Of a DNA stretch of 64,000 bases, positions 34,783 to 44,155 are shown in pieces. Origin of the DNA: Pelagicoccus sp. SDUM812003 (GTDB taxonomy: Bacteria > Verrucomicrobiota > Verrucomicrobiia > Opitutales > Opitutaceae); assembly GCF_031127815.1 (NCBI RefSeq), contig NZ_JARXHY010000005.1, positions 124,001-188,000 of the forward strand, in the 5' to 3' direction. Below the pieces are notes generated by a model, which saw nothing but the letters and a program-made list of their open reading frames with translations, was not told the origin of the DNA and did no database searches. Within the stretch, counting starts at the first letter, position 1. Every line of letters starts with the position of its first letter. Made by a program: the position numbers and the translations under genes.

Positions 34783-35601
34783 ATGGCGGAAACGAAAGCG
34801 AACTACGAATTCAGATTTGGCGGCATCGGGCGGCTCTACGGGGTCAAGGCCTTGGAAACGTTTCGCCGGGCTCGCGTCTGCGTGGTGGGCATCGGAGGCG
34901 TAGGCTCCTGGATCGTCGAAGCGCTGGCTCGCTCAGGCGTAGGCCACCTTACTCTCGTCGATCTGGACGATATCTGCGAAAGCAACATCAACCGCCAGAT
35001 CCACGCCCTGGACGGCGCCATCGGGGCCTCCAAAGTAGAAACCATGGCCGAGCGCTGCCGAGCGATCAACCCGGATATCCAGGTCGGCGTGGTGCATAGC
35101 TTTCTCACCGAGCGCAACGCCGAGGAAATCCTGTCCGCGGGCTTCGACTACGTGATCGACGCCATCGACAGCTCGAAACACAAGGTGGCGATGATCGTGG
35201 CCTGCCGCCAAGCCAAGGTTCCCGTGCTCACCATTGGCGGAGCGGGCGGCCGGGTGGATCCCACTCAAATCCAAATAGCCGATCTAAGTCGCTCCTTCCA
35301 CGATCCGCTGCTGCAACGCGTGCGCAAGCTGCTGCGCCAGCAGCATGGATTCCCTCGCGAACGGCGGCGAAAGTTTCACATCGACTGCGTATTCTCACCA
35401 GAGGAACCTCGCTTTCCCGAGGCTTGCGACATGGAAGACGGCGGCGGCTCCAGTCTGCGTCTCGACTGCTCCAGCGGCTACGGGGCCGCGACGCACATCA
35501 CGGGAGGATTCGGATTCTTCGCCGTCTCCGCGGTGCTCAAAGCCCTCGCCGCGAAAGCTCCGTCCGCCGTGATCGACCCTCGGGCCACTCCCGCGACCTA
35601 G
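34783..35601 (+). CDS. tcdA: tRNA threonylcarbamoyladenosine dehydratase
   Basis: 272 residues of the E1/ThiF-like family. TcdA/CsdL uses ATP to cyclise t6A37 in tRNAs to ct6A. Seen: YEFRFGGIGRLYGVKALETF, the nucleotide-binding VVGIGGVGSW at about 34-43, LVDLDDICESNINRQIHAL with the family's Asp and Arg, DAIDSSKHK, and [35 protein letters not shown] at the C-terminus is a membrane-associated-looking helix common in TcdA. The ATG at 34783 gives the conventional N-terminus; the longer open frame overlaps the receptor gene. Its 65-base upstream gap holds a small stem CGCTTGC-CAC-GCAAGCG without a T run. Confidence 0.93.
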   Translation: MAETKANYEFRFGGIGRLYGVKALETFRRARVCVVGIGGVGSWIVEALARSGVGHLTLVDLDDICESNINRQIHALDGAIGASKVETMAERCRAINPDIQVGVVHSFLTERNAEEILSAGFDYVIDAIDSSKHKVAMIVACRQAKVPVLTIGGAGGRVDPTQIQIADLSRSFHDPLLQRVRKLLRQQHGFPRERRRKFHIDCVFSPEEPRFPEACDMEDGGGSSLRLDCSSGYGAATHITGGFGFFAVSAVLKALAAKAPSAVIDPRATPAT

Positions 35602-35737
35602 CTGCGATCCGGCCGAAGGGGCCGGCCCAGCCCGATCGACGTTCCCGTTCGATAGGGATTCCGCAACCTTCTCGCTAAGCGAAAACCTTGACCTCGCCTC
35701 CCCTTTGCCGCTCGATCCTCCGCTTTCACAATTGCGT

Positions 35738-37105
35738 ATGCGAATCACGGATTTGAATAGAGAAGGCGGCATCGGCTCCAACTCGCTCCTAGTGGAGGCT
35801 GGCCCCTTCACCTTCGTCGTGGACGCCGGTCTGCATCCGAAACTGGCAGGAAACCAGGCCATGCCGGACTTCGCCCACATCGAGGATCGTCACATCGACT
35901 TCGTGATGGTGACCCACTGCCACCTCGACCACATCGGCTCGCTTCCCATTCTCCTCCAACAGCATCCCGAAGCTCGAGTCCTCATGAGCCTGCCCAGCCA
36001 AATGCTGGTCGAGCGCATGCTGCACAATTCCTGCAACGTCATGAAACGGCAGAAGGCGGAGCTGCGCATCGCGGAATACCCACTTTTCACCCATGAGGAC
36101 GTGGAGCGAATCGCCAATCGTTTCGAGCCTTTGAAATACGAGCAGACCCTCAGCTTCGAGAGAGCTGGGCAAACGCTTACCCTCACCCTCCACCAAGCTG
36201 GACACGTAGCCGGCGCCGGCGGCTTCGAGGTCCATCACGACGGCCATAGCGTCTTCTTCACCGGCGATGTGCTCTTCGACGATCAGCGCACCATTGGCGG
36301 AGCACGCTTTCCGCAGCCCAAGCGCTTCGATGCCATGGTGATCGAAACCACCCGCGGCGGCACCGAGCGGGCCGAAGGCATCACCCGAGCCAGCGAGGTT
36401 CACCGTCTGCTGGGAACCATTCGGGCCACGCTGGAGCGAGGCGGCTCGATCCTCATTCCCGTTTTCGCCCTAGGCCGCATGCAGGAGCTGCTGACCCTGA
36501 TCAACGAAGCCCGCAAGGACGGACGCCTGCCGCGTTGTCCCGTCTTCGGCGCGGGGCTAGGCCTCGATATCGCCGACTACTTCGATCAGATCTCCAAGCG
36601 CACCCAGCTGATTCGATACAGCCGCAAAACCGCCAAGGAGCTGCGTCTTAAGCGGCCGCCGCGTCAGCTCAAGCCAGGCAAGGAACCGCCCGAGCAAGGC
36701 ATCTACATCTTGAGCAGCGGCATGCTGGTCGAGCGAACGCCTAGCTACCAGCTCGCCGCTACCCTGCTGGCCCACGGGCGAAACAGCATCTGCTTCGTCG
36801 GCTATTGCGATCCGGATACGCCGGGCGGCAAGCTGCTGGAAACCAAGCCAGGACAAACCTTCGTTTTCGAAGCCTTCGACTATCAGTGCCAGGTCCGCGC
36901 TCAAGTCGAGCGCTTCGAGATGAGCGGCCACGCGGATCGCGAGGAAATCCTGGCCTTCGCCCTGGCCGCGGAGCCCAAGACCATCATGCTCACCCATGGC
37001 GACCCGGATGCGCGCGACTGGTTCTCCGCTCAACTCAACGACGCCGAACACTCCGTGCGGGTCATCGATCCGCCGCCCCTTCAAGCGGTCGAGCTCTTCG
37101 AATAA
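35738..37105 (+). CDS. Metallo-beta-lactamase / beta-CASP-type hydrolase
   Basis: 455 residues from the ATG at 35738; a TTG at 35705 is the only upstream alternative. The metallo-beta-lactamase core shows THCHLDHIG at 59-67 (metal ligands H60, H62, D64, H65), HQAGHVAGAGGFEV and FFTGDVLFDD. The beta-CASP cap (about 190-390) has ILIPVFALGRMQELL and a late FEMSGHADREEIL with the final His ligand. Such proteins are RNA endonucleases or processing factors (YSH1/CPSF73-like); bacterial members have varied roles. Activity on RNA is the family expectation, not shown here. It follows tcdA by 136 bases and may be expressed with it. Confidence 0.88.
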   Translation: MRITDLNREGGIGSNSLLVEAGPFTFVVDAGLHPKLAGNQAMPDFAHIEDRHIDFVMVTHCHLDHIGSLPILLQQHPEARVLMSLPSQMLVERMLHNSCNVMKRQKAELRIAEYPLFTHEDVERIANRFEPLKYEQTLSFERAGQTLTLTLHQAGHVAGAGGFEVHHDGHSVFFTGDVLFDDQRTIGGARFPQPKRFDAMVIETTRGGTERAEGITRASEVHRLLGTIRATLERGGSILIPVFALGRMQELLTLINEARKDGRLPRCPVFGAGLGLDIADYFDQISKRTQLIRYSRKTAKELRLKRPPRQLKPGKEPPEQGIYILSSGMLVERTPSYQLAATLLAHGRNSICFVGYCDPDTPGGKLLETKPGQTFVFEAFDYQCQVRAQVERFEMSGHADREEILAFALAAEPKTIMLTHGDPDARDWFSAQLNDAEHSVRVIDPPPLQAVELFE

Positions 37106-37177
37106 GGCGTACAGCGCCTCGCATCACGCGTTCGCTGAGAAACGCGAACCTAAGCGGCTCACCCAACGAATGCCGCT

Positions 37178-37591
37178 CTAGTCGAGATAGAGCTCCATCA
37201 AGCCATTGGGCTGATAGCCGGGGATGAGCCATTTCAAGGCCGCTTCCTGCGAGCTAAACTGCCGCATCAGCGACTTTTCGGTGTCGAAAAACTCGGAGAA
37301 GTAGTCGATGTACGCGGCTGGAACTGGCTTGATGCTATAGAACGCCGTAGTCAGCGAGTCGTAGTCGGTCAGCGCCTCTTCGCGCCACCGCCGAAACGTT
37401 TCCATCTTTTCATGCGTCAGGGGAAATGCCAGCTCTTCAACCTCCGCTGAGGTGATGATCTTCAGGTCGCGTGCGTAGTTCTTGTTGGCAATCAGCAGGT
37501 CGAAGTGGCGTCTGATCGAATCGGTATCGATCACAGGTCCCCAAGAGACTCTTAGCAGGCCTAGATTGGAAAAGTATGTGTGTAGCTCCAT
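37178..37591 (-). CDS. Small hypothetical protein, possibly STAS-like
   Basis: 137 residues, not recognised with certainty. It opens MELHTYFSNLGLLRVSWGPVIDTDSIRRHFDLL and ends with FSSQEAALKWLIPGYQPNG. This echoes SpoIIAA/STAS-like small proteins where a beta strand is followed by an AALKWL helix. No catalytic residues, signal or membrane segment are visible. The start ATG at 37591 is followed by an ordinary codon pattern, so it is probably a real gene. It lies convergent to the beta-CASP gene and 188 bases downstream of the OleB-type gene on the same strand; no operon link is evident. Confidence 0.6.
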   Translation of the reverse strand: MELHTYFSNLGLLRVSWGPVIDTDSIRRHFDLLIANKNYARDLKIITSAEVEELAFPLTHEKMETFRRWREEALTDYDSLTTAFYSIKPVPAAYIDYFSEFFDTEKSLMRQFSSQEAALKWLIPGYQPNGLMELYLD

Positions 37592-37779
37592 GGTTCACTC
37601 GGCGCGGCCGCCTTTTGCAAGCTAGCCAGAAATGAGTCATTTTCAACTGCTTGCAACGACCGGAAACAGCCCGAGCCTAAAGCGATTGCACGTAAAGCTA
37701 GCGCGAAAATTGGACCGACTGAACTTAGCAGGGCTGCTAAGACGATCCAACACATGAGCTTATGTCCGAAGCCTCGAGA

Positions 37780-38676
37780 TCAATCCTCGTCGTAATCAGC
37801 CATCTGATAGATCGCCTCGCAGCAGGATTCCCGCTCGTCTTCCAGTATGTAGTGTCCAGCTTCCGGGTAGTGAAACGCGGTGGCGTCCGGGAGAAATCGC
37901 TTCCAGCGTTCCATGAAATGATCGCTGAAGCAAAAGTCCTTTCCGCCCCACAAGATCGTCACGTCCCGCTTGCGCAGCTTCAATAGCTGGTTCTCCACTT
38001 CGATCAGCGTATTGAAGCTCGGATGGGAAACGTGCATAGGAATGTCCTTCACGAATTCGTAAACCGCCCGACGATTCGACCAACTGCCGTAAGGATAGAG
38101 GAAGCCCCGCTTCACCTCGTCGCTCAAACGACGCTTGCTCACCGCCATCTTCACCGCCGGACCAGCGAATCCATTGAGCCCCTGCACGATCAGCTTGCCG
38201 AAGACGGGGGCGCGGCACAGGGCGATGCGAGCGGGTATGCGGGAATCGACGAACGCCGCTGTATTCAAAATTGTGACACGACGCAACTTTTCGAATCGCT
38301 GCAGGGCAGCGCCAAGACCGATCACTCCGCCCCAGTCATGCACCACTAGGTCGAAGCGCTCCAGATCCAGAGCATCGATAAGCTCGCCCAGATCCTCTAT
38401 GCGCTGATCCAGACGATAGCTGTAGGCATCGCCTGGCTTATCGCTAAGTCCGCAGCCGATATGATCCGGCACGATGCAGCGAAAAACCCCGGAAAGCTTT
38501 TTCACCACGTTGCGATAGAAATACGACCAAGTCGGGTTCCCATGAACCATCACCACCGGAAAGCCGCTGCCTTCGTCGAGATAGCTCAACTCGTGGCCGC
38601 ACGAGAGCTTGAGTCGCTTGGGCGAAAATGGGTATTCAGTTTTCAACCACTCCGGGATCTGAGACGTCGTCACCAC
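37780..38676 (-). CDS. oleB: OleB-type alpha/beta hydrolase
   Basis: 298 residues of the haloalkane-dehalogenase-like alpha/beta hydrolases. In head-to-head hydrocarbon synthesis OleB decarboxylates a beta-lactone to a cis-olefin. Seen: DEGSGFPVVMVHGNPTWSYFYRN (oxyanion region), IVPDHIGCGLSDKP, the nucleophile Asp 114 in VVHDWGGVIG, and His 275 in EAGHYILEDE. Asp 114 is also the nucleophile position I recall for characterised OleB. Its start overlaps the end of the OleA gene by seven bases, so the two are translationally linked. In known systems OleB works with OleC and OleD, which are not in this window, so it may act with distant partners or on another substrate. Haloalkane dehalogenase is an alternative but less fitting reading. 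Confidence 0.78.
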   Translation of the reverse strand: MVTTSQIPEWLKTEYPFSPKRLKLSCGHELSYLDEGSGFPVVMVHGNPTWSYFYRNVVKKLSGVFRCIVPDHIGCGLSDKPGDAYSYRLDQRIEDLGELIDALDLERFDLVVHDWGGVIGLGAALQRFEKLRRVTILNTAAFVDSRIPARIALCRAPVFGKLIVQGLNGFAGPAVKMAVSKRRLSDEVKRGFLYPYGSWSNRRAVYEFVKDIPMHVSHPSFNTLIEVENQLLKLRKRDVTILWGGKDFCFSDHFMERWKRFLPDATAFHYPEAGHYILEDERESCCEAIYQMADYDED

Positions 38677-39704
38677 TCCACCCCCATCATGAGACAGTTC
38701 AAACCGCTTCCGATTCCGAGCAGAGCAAGCTTGTCGCCCGCTTTCACCGCTCCATCTTCAGCAGCTTTAGCCAAAGTGATCGGCAACGCGGCGGAGCCCG
38801 TGTTTCCAAATGTCTGATACGAAGAATAGTCCTTTTCCATCTGCAGTCCCAAACTCTCGAAAAGAAGGCGTTGATGGGCCGCGCCGACTTGATGCGTGAT
38901 CACTCTGTCCGGAGTCGCTTCGCTCCAGTCGAGTTCCTTCTTGAACGCTGCCCAAGTTCGTTTCGCGAGGGATACTCCGGCATGCAGCATTTCCTCGGAG
39001 TCGGTCTGCATCTCCAATCCATCTCCGCCCAAGCTCGCGTCGCCTTTGCAAAGGTCGTTGCTAGATGTATCCGCCAGCACACTACCTCCTAGAACCCGAT
39101 GACCGCCGGGAGAGAGGGATTCGTGGCAGACGATCGCAGCCACCGCTCCAGCCCCAATGGTAAGGTTGGCGAAAAACGGTTTGATCGACTTGCGAGTGTG
39201 TTCGCCGCCGAGCAACTGCTGTATAGTGCGTTCCAGCAAGGGCTTTCCGTTTTCGCCTGACACCACGATGCCAGCCTTGATCTGTCCGGCGTCGATCATG
39301 GCGGAAAGCAGGCTGATGGAGTTTAGGAAGCCCAAGCACGCGTTAGAGACATCGAAGACCTGCACTCCCTCTGGCAAGCCCATCAGACGGTGGGCGAACG
39401 ATGCGGTAGCCGGTTCGAGCATGTCCCGACATACCGAAGAGTGGATACAGACTTCGATTTGCTCAGCGGAGATTGTCGATTGGGCGAGGGCCTTGCGTCC
39501 CGCTTGGGCGGCGATTTCCGAGGGACGCACCGGATTATCCCAGAAGCGACGTTCCTTGATGCCCGTCATCAGCTCTAGGCGGCCCTCCGGCAGGCGAAGA
39601 CGCTGATACAGTGGAGCTAGCTTCGATTCGATATCGGCGCTGCTCCATGCAGTGGGCGGCGAAACGTAAGCGAGAGAATCGATGACGGACGACCGAATCT
39701 TCAC
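38670..39704 (-). CDS. oleA: OleA-type thiolase (head-to-head acyl condensation)
   Basis: 344 residues of the ketoacyl-synthase III/thiolase fold. OleA condenses two long acyl-CoAs into a 2-alkyl-3-keto acid. Seen in OleA order: [19 protein letters not shown] at the start, [13 protein letters not shown] with Glu 97 (equivalent to the OleA gate Glu), catalytic Cys 123 in [10 protein letters not shown], His 271 in [10 protein letters not shown], Asn 301 in [10 protein letters not shown], and the OleA-like end [17 protein letters not shown]. The R-D-x-L-E-P and terminal GIGSGLNC separate it from FabH. It overlaps fabI upstream by four bases (ATGA) and oleB downstream by seven. Donors could be acyl-CoA or, given the neighbouring FabZ/FabI, acyl-ACP. 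Confidence 0.85.
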   Translation of the reverse strand: MKIRSSVIDSLAYVSPPTAWSSADIESKLAPLYQRLRLPEGRLELMTGIKERRFWDNPVRPSEIAAQAGRKALAQSTISAEQIEVCIHSSVCRDMLEPATASFAHRLMGLPEGVQVFDVSNACLGFLNSISLLSAMIDAGQIKAGIVVSGENGKPLLERTIQQLLGGEHTRKSIKPFFANLTIGAGAVAAIVCHESLSPGGHRVLGGSVLADTSSNDLCKGDASLGGDGLEMQTDSEEMLHAGVSLAKRTWAAFKKELDWSEATPDRVITHQVGAAHQRLLFESLGLQMEKDYSSYQTFGNTGSAALPITLAKAAEDGAVKAGDKLALLGIGSGLNCLMMGVEW

Positions 39705-40522
39705 GCGTCTTTGTTCCCCTCTTCCGGGCGCATGGCCAGGCGCACGACTTCCTCGTCGAAATAGTTCAGTCCCATGCCCGCGTCCAAGACCATGCTGGCG
39801 CCGTTCATGCCGCTGGAGCGATCGCTGATGAGAAACGCCACCGCGTTGGCAACTTCCTGCGTATTCAAAGCGCGCTTACGATAGGTCAGTTTTTCGCTGT
39901 AGAGATAGCTCTCCAAATACCCCGGAATGCCTGCCGAGGCGCTCGTCTTCAGCGTTCCGGGATTGACGGTGTTGAACCTGACCTCGGTGTCCTTGCTGAA
40001 GGACTTTGCCAAGTAGCGGATCGAAGAATCGAGAGCGGCTTTGACCGGCGACATGTATCCATAATTCGCTGCCGTTATGGTCAGAGACGATATGCTGATA
40101 GCCACCACCGATGCCTTGTTGTCGAGGATAGGCTTGAAGGCGTTGGCGACTTCCACGATCGAGAAGGAGGAGATCGCGGTGGCCTGCAAGTAGTCCTCCC
40201 GCTTGGTTTCGTGGAAGGGCTTGAAGCCTTCGCTGTAGTTGGCGAAGGCGATGGAGTGCACGATGCCGTGAACTGCGCCGAAATCTCGACCGATCTCCGT
40301 CGCCAGACGCTTCACTTGGTCGGGATTCTCCACATCGCAAACGTAGACCGGACGATCCTTGAGCAGTTTGGCGGCGCTTTCCTTGCGAGCTTCCGAGCGC
40401 ACGCTGTAGATGACCTTCGCCCCTTCCTCCTCAAGGGTTTTCGCCACGAACCAGGCCACGCTCTTGCGATTGGCCACGCCCATTACGAGCACGTTTTTTC
40501 CTTCTAGATTCAGAAAGCCCAT
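39701..40522 (-). CDS. fabI: Enoyl-ACP reductase-like SDR (divergent FabI)
   Basis: 273 residues. FabI reduces enoyl-ACP with NAD(P)H at the end of each elongation cycle. Seen: [24 protein letters not shown], the FabI-type cofactor loop, [17 protein letters not shown]154-x6-K161 in [12 protein letters not shown], and [17 protein letters not shown]. The second active-site Tyr of FabI (E. coli Tyr 146, ten residues before the catalytic Tyr) is Ile 144 here, so the protein may prefer unusual substrates or differ mechanistically. It starts five bases after the fabZ-like gene and overlaps oleA. As a pathway-specific paralogue rather than the housekeeping FabI it fits the operon. Confidence 0.85.
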   Translation of the reverse strand: MGFLNLEGKNVLVMGVANRKSVAWFVAKTLEEEGAKVIYSVRSEARKESAAKLLKDRPVYVCDVENPDQVKRLATEIGRDFGAVHGIVHSIAFANYSEGFKPFHETKREDYLQATAISSFSIVEVANAFKPILDNKASVVAISISSLTITAANYGYMSPVKAALDSSIRYLAKSFSKDTEVRFNTVNPGTLKTSASAGIPGYLESYLYSEKLTYRKRALNTQEVANAVAFLISDRSSGMNGASMVLDAGMGLNYFDEEVVRLAMRPEEGNKDA

Positions 40523-40527
40523 TTCGA

Positions 40528-40983
40528 CTACGCTTCGTCCTTGGGAGCCTTTGCCAAAGCCACGCTGAAGGAAACCGTCATCACTCTGCGGCCATCCTCC
40601 GTCTTCACCGAACCATCCATGAAGATGAAGCGTCCGAGCTTTTCCTTGTAGCGAGCGGTGATGTACAAGGTCTCGTTGGGCTTCACGATGCTCTTGAAAC
40701 GAGCATCCGATATCTTGGTCAGCACCGGCACCAGTTCGGGATCTTCGAGAATCTCGTCCGCGAGCAGACGAGTCAGGTAGATCGCTCCCGTCTGAAACAC
40801 CGCTTCCGAGATGATCACGCCCGGCATGATGGGATTGCCCGGATAATGGCCTTCGAAAAAGGACTCCGTTTCGGAAACGAAGCGCCGCGTGGTCAGGTAG
40901 TCGTCCGTCTGCTCGACGATTTCGTCTACAAACAGAAACGGAGGTCGGTGAGGAATCGCTTGGAGGATTTCTTCGCTAGCCAT
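40528..40983 (-). CDS. fabZ: FabZ-type 3-hydroxyacyl-ACP dehydratase
   Basis: 151 residues with a hot-dog fold. It removes water from 3-hydroxyacyl-ACP. Seen: [15 protein letters not shown] at 10-24, the catalytic His 46 in [12 protein letters not shown] and the catalytic Glu 60 in [11 protein letters not shown]. The His-to-Glu spacing of 14 matches P. aeruginosa FabZ. Length is normal. It lies 42 bases after the FAD oxidoreductase gene and five before the reductase, in a five-gene operon with OleA and OleB homologues. This suggests a dedicated copy acting on pathway intermediates rather than in bulk lipid synthesis; a housekeeping FabZ would be expected elsewhere. Confidence 0.88.
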   Translation of the reverse strand: MASEEILQAIPHRPPFLFVDEIVEQTDDYLTTRRFVSETESFFEGHYPGNPIMPGVIISEAVFQTGAIYLTRLLADEILEDPELVPVLTKISDARFKSIVKPNETLYITARYKEKLGRFIFMDGSVKTEDGRRVMTVSFSVALAKAPKDEA

Positions 40984-41025
40984 AAATCGTTCGATAGGTA
41001 GGGGTTCGGAAAATCGTATTCAAAC

Positions 41026-42510
41026 TTAGGCGACGCTCTCTTTGGAGGCTCCAGCGCGATCCGCGGCAAGTTGCTTGTCTACCTTGTTAGCGGTGATCAC
41101 GCCGTAGTTCATGGTGCCGAGCCAGCCGGACATGATGATGCCGACCGATCCAGCGTGGTACAGTCCGCGAATCTGCTGGGGCAGTTCCATGGAACATTTC
41201 AGACCTTCGAATTTCGTACCGAACGATGTGCCATTCGGATGGCGGGTGTAGTGGCTTATGGTACGTGGCGTAGCCGCTTCCAGGTGGTCGATCTTGTCGC
41301 GCACGCCCGGAATGTATTTTTCCAGGGATACAAGCGACTCTTCGATGAGGCGCTGCTTGTGAGTCTCGTACTCCTCGTCACTGAGGTTCCGCCAGTCTAC
41401 GTATTGAGCGTTCAACGACGCCACCACCGTGTAGCGGTCCGAGCCAGGACGCGTTTCCGGATAGTACACCGAGAAGGTCCGGCTGGTGGTGTGCAGATCG
41501 GTCAACTCCTCGCTGCTGAAAGTCGGAGCCTCGGAGGTGAATACCAGATCCCCGATGTTCGGAATGCTTTCCCCTTCCTTGATCCCCATGTAGACCTGGC
41601 AGGAGCTGCTGTTGATGCGCACCGCGTCGAGCTCCTTGAGGTACTGATCGGAAAACTGCTCCGAGCCCACCAGGTTCTTCACCGTGCTGACCACGTTGGC
41701 GTTGGACACCACCGCGTTGCACCTCACCGTCTTGATATTGTCCGCTTCGCTGTCTCGAGTGCGCCCTTCGATGACCACGCCGGAGATCTTCTTCTGCCCA
41801 TCGACCTCGTCGACAAGGACCTGCTTGACCAGCACGTTCTTGCAAAGCTTGGCCCCGTTGCGCTCCAGCTCCTCCACCATCTTGCCCACCAGCGCATCGG
41901 TGCCGCCTTGGAAGGTGAAGACGCCTTTGCTCATGAAGTTCGAAAAGACGATGCCATAGGTGATCGCCGGATCGCTCATGGTGGAGCCGTTGGCGTACGC
42001 GATCGGTTCCATCAGCAGACGGTGCACATCGTGGCGGCCCGGGAAAAACTCCTCGAACAGCTCGCCGGTAGTGCGCTGGTCGTCGTCGTAGAAATTCATC
42101 TGGCGCAGATGGGTGTAGAAGCCTTCCACCTTCTCGCGCTCCAGCTTGAAATCCTCTACCAGGATACGGGTGAAGTCCTGCCGATCGAAGGTCGTCCAAA
42201 CGTCAAACTCCGGATTGATGAAGCGCACGTCCTTGAGCTGCACGATGGAGTCGGCGATCTCCTTGGTCCAATACTTGCGACAGGATTTGACCATGCCGTA
42301 GGGAAATCCGTGCAGGGAGATGTCGAAAATGTGCTTTCCCGGGCGCTTGAACCAAGTGGCCAAGCCTCCGAACTGGTAGTGGTGCTCCAGCAGCAAAACT
42401 CGATGGCCGCACTTGGCGAGCACGTTGGCGCTAGTCAATCCGCCCAAACCGCTACCGATCACGACAACGTCGTATTCGTCCTCTACGCCTTCTAGCCAGT
42501 TTTTGCCCAT
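41026..42510 (-). CDS. FAD-dependent oxidoreductase, CrtI/CrtISO/retinol saturase-like
   Basis: 494 residues. The N-terminal dinucleotide motif [31 protein letters not shown] (GSGLGG at 19-24) and the C-terminal FAD segment [27 protein letters not shown] are typical of phytoene desaturase/carotenoid isomerase relatives. These enzymes desaturate, isomerise or saturate polyenes. [24 protein letters not shown] is another family block. There are no phytoene synthase or other carotenoid genes nearby. It is first in the operon with FabZ, FabI, OleA and OleB, so a role in installing or adjusting double bonds in a long acyl chain is a reasonable inference. The upstream 270 bases are shared with a divergent unknown gene. 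Confidence 0.82.
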   Translation of the reverse strand: MGKNWLEGVEDEYDVVVIGSGLGGLTSANVLAKCGHRVLLLEHHYQFGGLATWFKRPGKHIFDISLHGFPYGMVKSCRKYWTKEIADSIVQLKDVRFINPEFDVWTTFDRQDFTRILVEDFKLEREKVEGFYTHLRQMNFYDDDQRTTGELFEEFFPGRHDVHRLLMEPIAYANGSTMSDPAITYGIVFSNFMSKGVFTFQGGTDALVGKMVEELERNGAKLCKNVLVKQVLVDEVDGQKKISGVVIEGRTRDSEADNIKTVRCNAVVSNANVVSTVKNLVGSEQFSDQYLKELDAVRINSSSCQVYMGIKEGESIPNIGDLVFTSEAPTFSSEELTDLHTTSRTFSVYYPETRPGSDRYTVVASLNAQYVDWRNLSDEEYETHKQRLIEESLVSLEKYIPGVRDKIDHLEAATPRTISHYTRHPNGTSFGTKFEGLKCSMELPQQIRGLYHAGSVGIIMSGWLGTMNYGVITANKVDKQLAADRAGASKESVA

Positions 42511-42780
42511 AAGGGGCCAACGAATAGGGTCGCTGGCGCGAAATACAACTGAGAAATCGCTCCGATTTTGGCAATTTTCACTAAAAATGCGCCTCCGCGG
42601 TTCCTGCCCCGAAATCCCCCGATCCCGAGGGGAAAACTCCTTCTGGCCGGCGTCGTTGAAGCAGTTCGGAGATCGGCGAGCCGCGGCGAAGTCGCCCGGT
42701 GGCGCATGCGTTGCTACGCTACGCGTCCCTATTCACGCGCCGCTTCCCACAGGCAATAACTACCGACCCAACAAGATGCT

Positions 42781-43461
42781 ATGATTCAATCCATCGCCAG
42801 CGGCAACGAAACCCAACCGTCCTTCCCAGTCAGCGCTCGATCCGATGCCCCAGCGGGCCCTTCCAGCCGAAATTTCCAGGAAATCATGTCCGACTACTGG
42901 ACGAACGAGGACCGCGGATCCGCCCTCGCGTATCTGAAATCGCTGAGCGGCAGCGAGCTTAGGGCGGTGGGACGCGAGCACGGCTTCGCCGACCCGACGC
43001 CGAAGCTCTACGGCCTGAGCATCGAAGGGGCGAACAACCTGCTCCGGGCCAGGGGGGAAACCGTCGACGAGAATCGCGACGGCATCGATCAGATCGGGGA
43101 GGCCCGAACCTGGCGCTTCCCCAACAGCAACACCCCGGAGAGCGTGAAGGCGGCCTGGGACGAAGCGACCGAGGGCATGGACGACGGCGAGAGCATGCTG
43201 CTCGCTGGAGTCCTTTTCATGCCACTGCCGCAATTTGAGACCGACGCCAGCGGGCGGGTCACCCATGTCACGCTCCCTGGCGATCCGGGATACCGCAGCC
43301 GCATGGAACGAGACGATTTCTCCTACGCCCGAGAGGTGGAAAACAAACTGCGATCCCTCGACGACCCAAGCAATCCACCAACGAACTTCGATTTCTATCG
43401 CAAGTCGAAGGCCTTCTACCAGAACCTCCTGGAGAGCTTCGAGCGCCACGGCGTAGCCTAG
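42781..43461 (+). CDS. Hypothetical protein divergent from the ole/fab operon
   Basis: 226 residues, not recognised. The first 35 residues are polar and Ser/Pro-rich, with no signal peptide or membrane segment. The rest is acidic, with SALAYLKSLSGSELRAVGREHGFAD and VDENRDGIDQIGEARTWRFPNSNTPESVKAAWDEATEGMDDGE. This reads like a small folded soluble domain; DENRDGIDQIGE has an EF-hand-like acidic spacing but lacks enough context to call calcium binding. Its start at 42781 is 270 bases from the start of the minus-strand operon, so they may share a control region. Nothing links it functionally. Confidence 0.65.
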   Translation: MIQSIASGNETQPSFPVSARSDAPAGPSSRNFQEIMSDYWTNEDRGSALAYLKSLSGSELRAVGREHGFADPTPKLYGLSIEGANNLLRARGETVDENRDGIDQIGEARTWRFPNSNTPESVKAAWDEATEGMDDGESMLLAGVLFMPLPQFETDASGRVTHVTLPGDPGYRSRMERDDFSYAREVENKLRSLDDPSNPPTNFDFYRKSKAFYQNLLESFERHGVA

Positions 43462-43586
43462 TCACATAGCGCCCTTCGATCGGCGCATCGCGAGTGCCGC
43501 CGGCGGTCGCGAGCAGCGTCGTATGGCTCCTGAGGGATCGCCTTTTCTGCTTGCGGATCTGAAAACGCGCGCAATCCATAGCTCCA

Positions 43587-44063
43587 ATGGCCAAGACCAA
43601 AATCAAACTTGAAACCAACGCTGGCGATATCGTGCTGAAGCTCTTTCCCGATATCGCGCCAAAAGCCTGCGAGAACTTCGCCACGCACGTGGAAAACGGC
43701 TACTACGACGGCATCATCTTCCATCGTGTGATCAAGGAATTCATGCTTCAGTGCGGCGACCCGACCGGCACAGGACGCGGCGGCAAGTCCATCTGGGGCA
43801 AGCCTTTCGAAGACGAGTGCACGCCTGACGCCAAGTTCGACAAGACCGGCATCCTGGCCATGGCCAACGCCGGTCCCAGCACCAACGGCAGCCAATTCTT
43901 TATCACCACCGCCAAGACGCCGTGGCTCAACATGCGCCACACCATTTTCGGCGAAGTCGTAGAAGGCTACGAGGTAGTGCAGGCGATCGAGACCGTTCCC
44001 ACCGACGGGATGGACAAGCCGATCGAAGAGCAAAAGATCATCAAGGCGACCGTCATCGAATAA
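43587..44063 (+). CDS. ppiB: Cyclophilin-type peptidyl-prolyl isomerase
   Basis: 158 residues, cytoplasmic (no signal). Cyclophilins catalyse cis-trans isomerisation at proline. Seen: IKLETNAGDIVLKLFPDIAPKACENF, YDGIIFHRVIKEFMLQCGDPTGTGRGG with the catalytic Arg and Phe, ILAMANAGPSTNGSQFFITT and TPWLNMRHTIFGEVVEG with the Trp-containing loop. It is followed 29 bases later by a strong bidirectional terminator and is a single-gene unit. It is the second isomerase family in the window, the other being the exported FKBP. Confidence 0.97.
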   Translation: MAKTKIKLETNAGDIVLKLFPDIAPKACENFATHVENGYYDGIIFHRVIKEFMLQCGDPTGTGRGGKSIWGKPFEDECTPDAKFDKTGILAMANAGPSTNGSQFFITTAKTPWLNMRHTIFGEVVEGYEVVQAIETVPTDGMDKPIEEQKIIKATVIE

Positions 44064-44092
44064 GGCCCAGCCTGAAATCGACTTTCACGAAA

Positions 44093-44125
44093 AGCCAGTC
44101 TCCCCAAGCGAGACTGGCTTTTTTT
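44093..44125. terminator. Bidirectional terminator after ppiB
   Basis: Ten-pair stem AGCCAGTCTC (44093-44102) / GAGACTGGCT (44110-44119), loop of seven, then TTTTTT on the plus strand; on the minus strand TTTT follows, so it can also end the converging methyltransferase transcript. Confidence 0.93.
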
Positions 44126-44155
44126 CGATTCCCCCGCCACTCGGACGCAGCCGGT

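Noticed and set aside
37780-38676. Haloalkane dehalogenase as the name for the alpha/beta hydrolase
   Set aside because: Fold and nucleophile fit both, but overlap with an OleA-type gene makes OleB the better reading.
41071-42495. Plus-strand open frame of 474 codons opposite the CrtI-like gene
   Set aside because: Antisense shadow with His/Val-rich composition.
41026-42510. Carotenoid biosynthesis cluster
   Set aside because: Only the CrtI-like gene is present; no phytoene synthase, cyclase or other carotenoid genes nearby.
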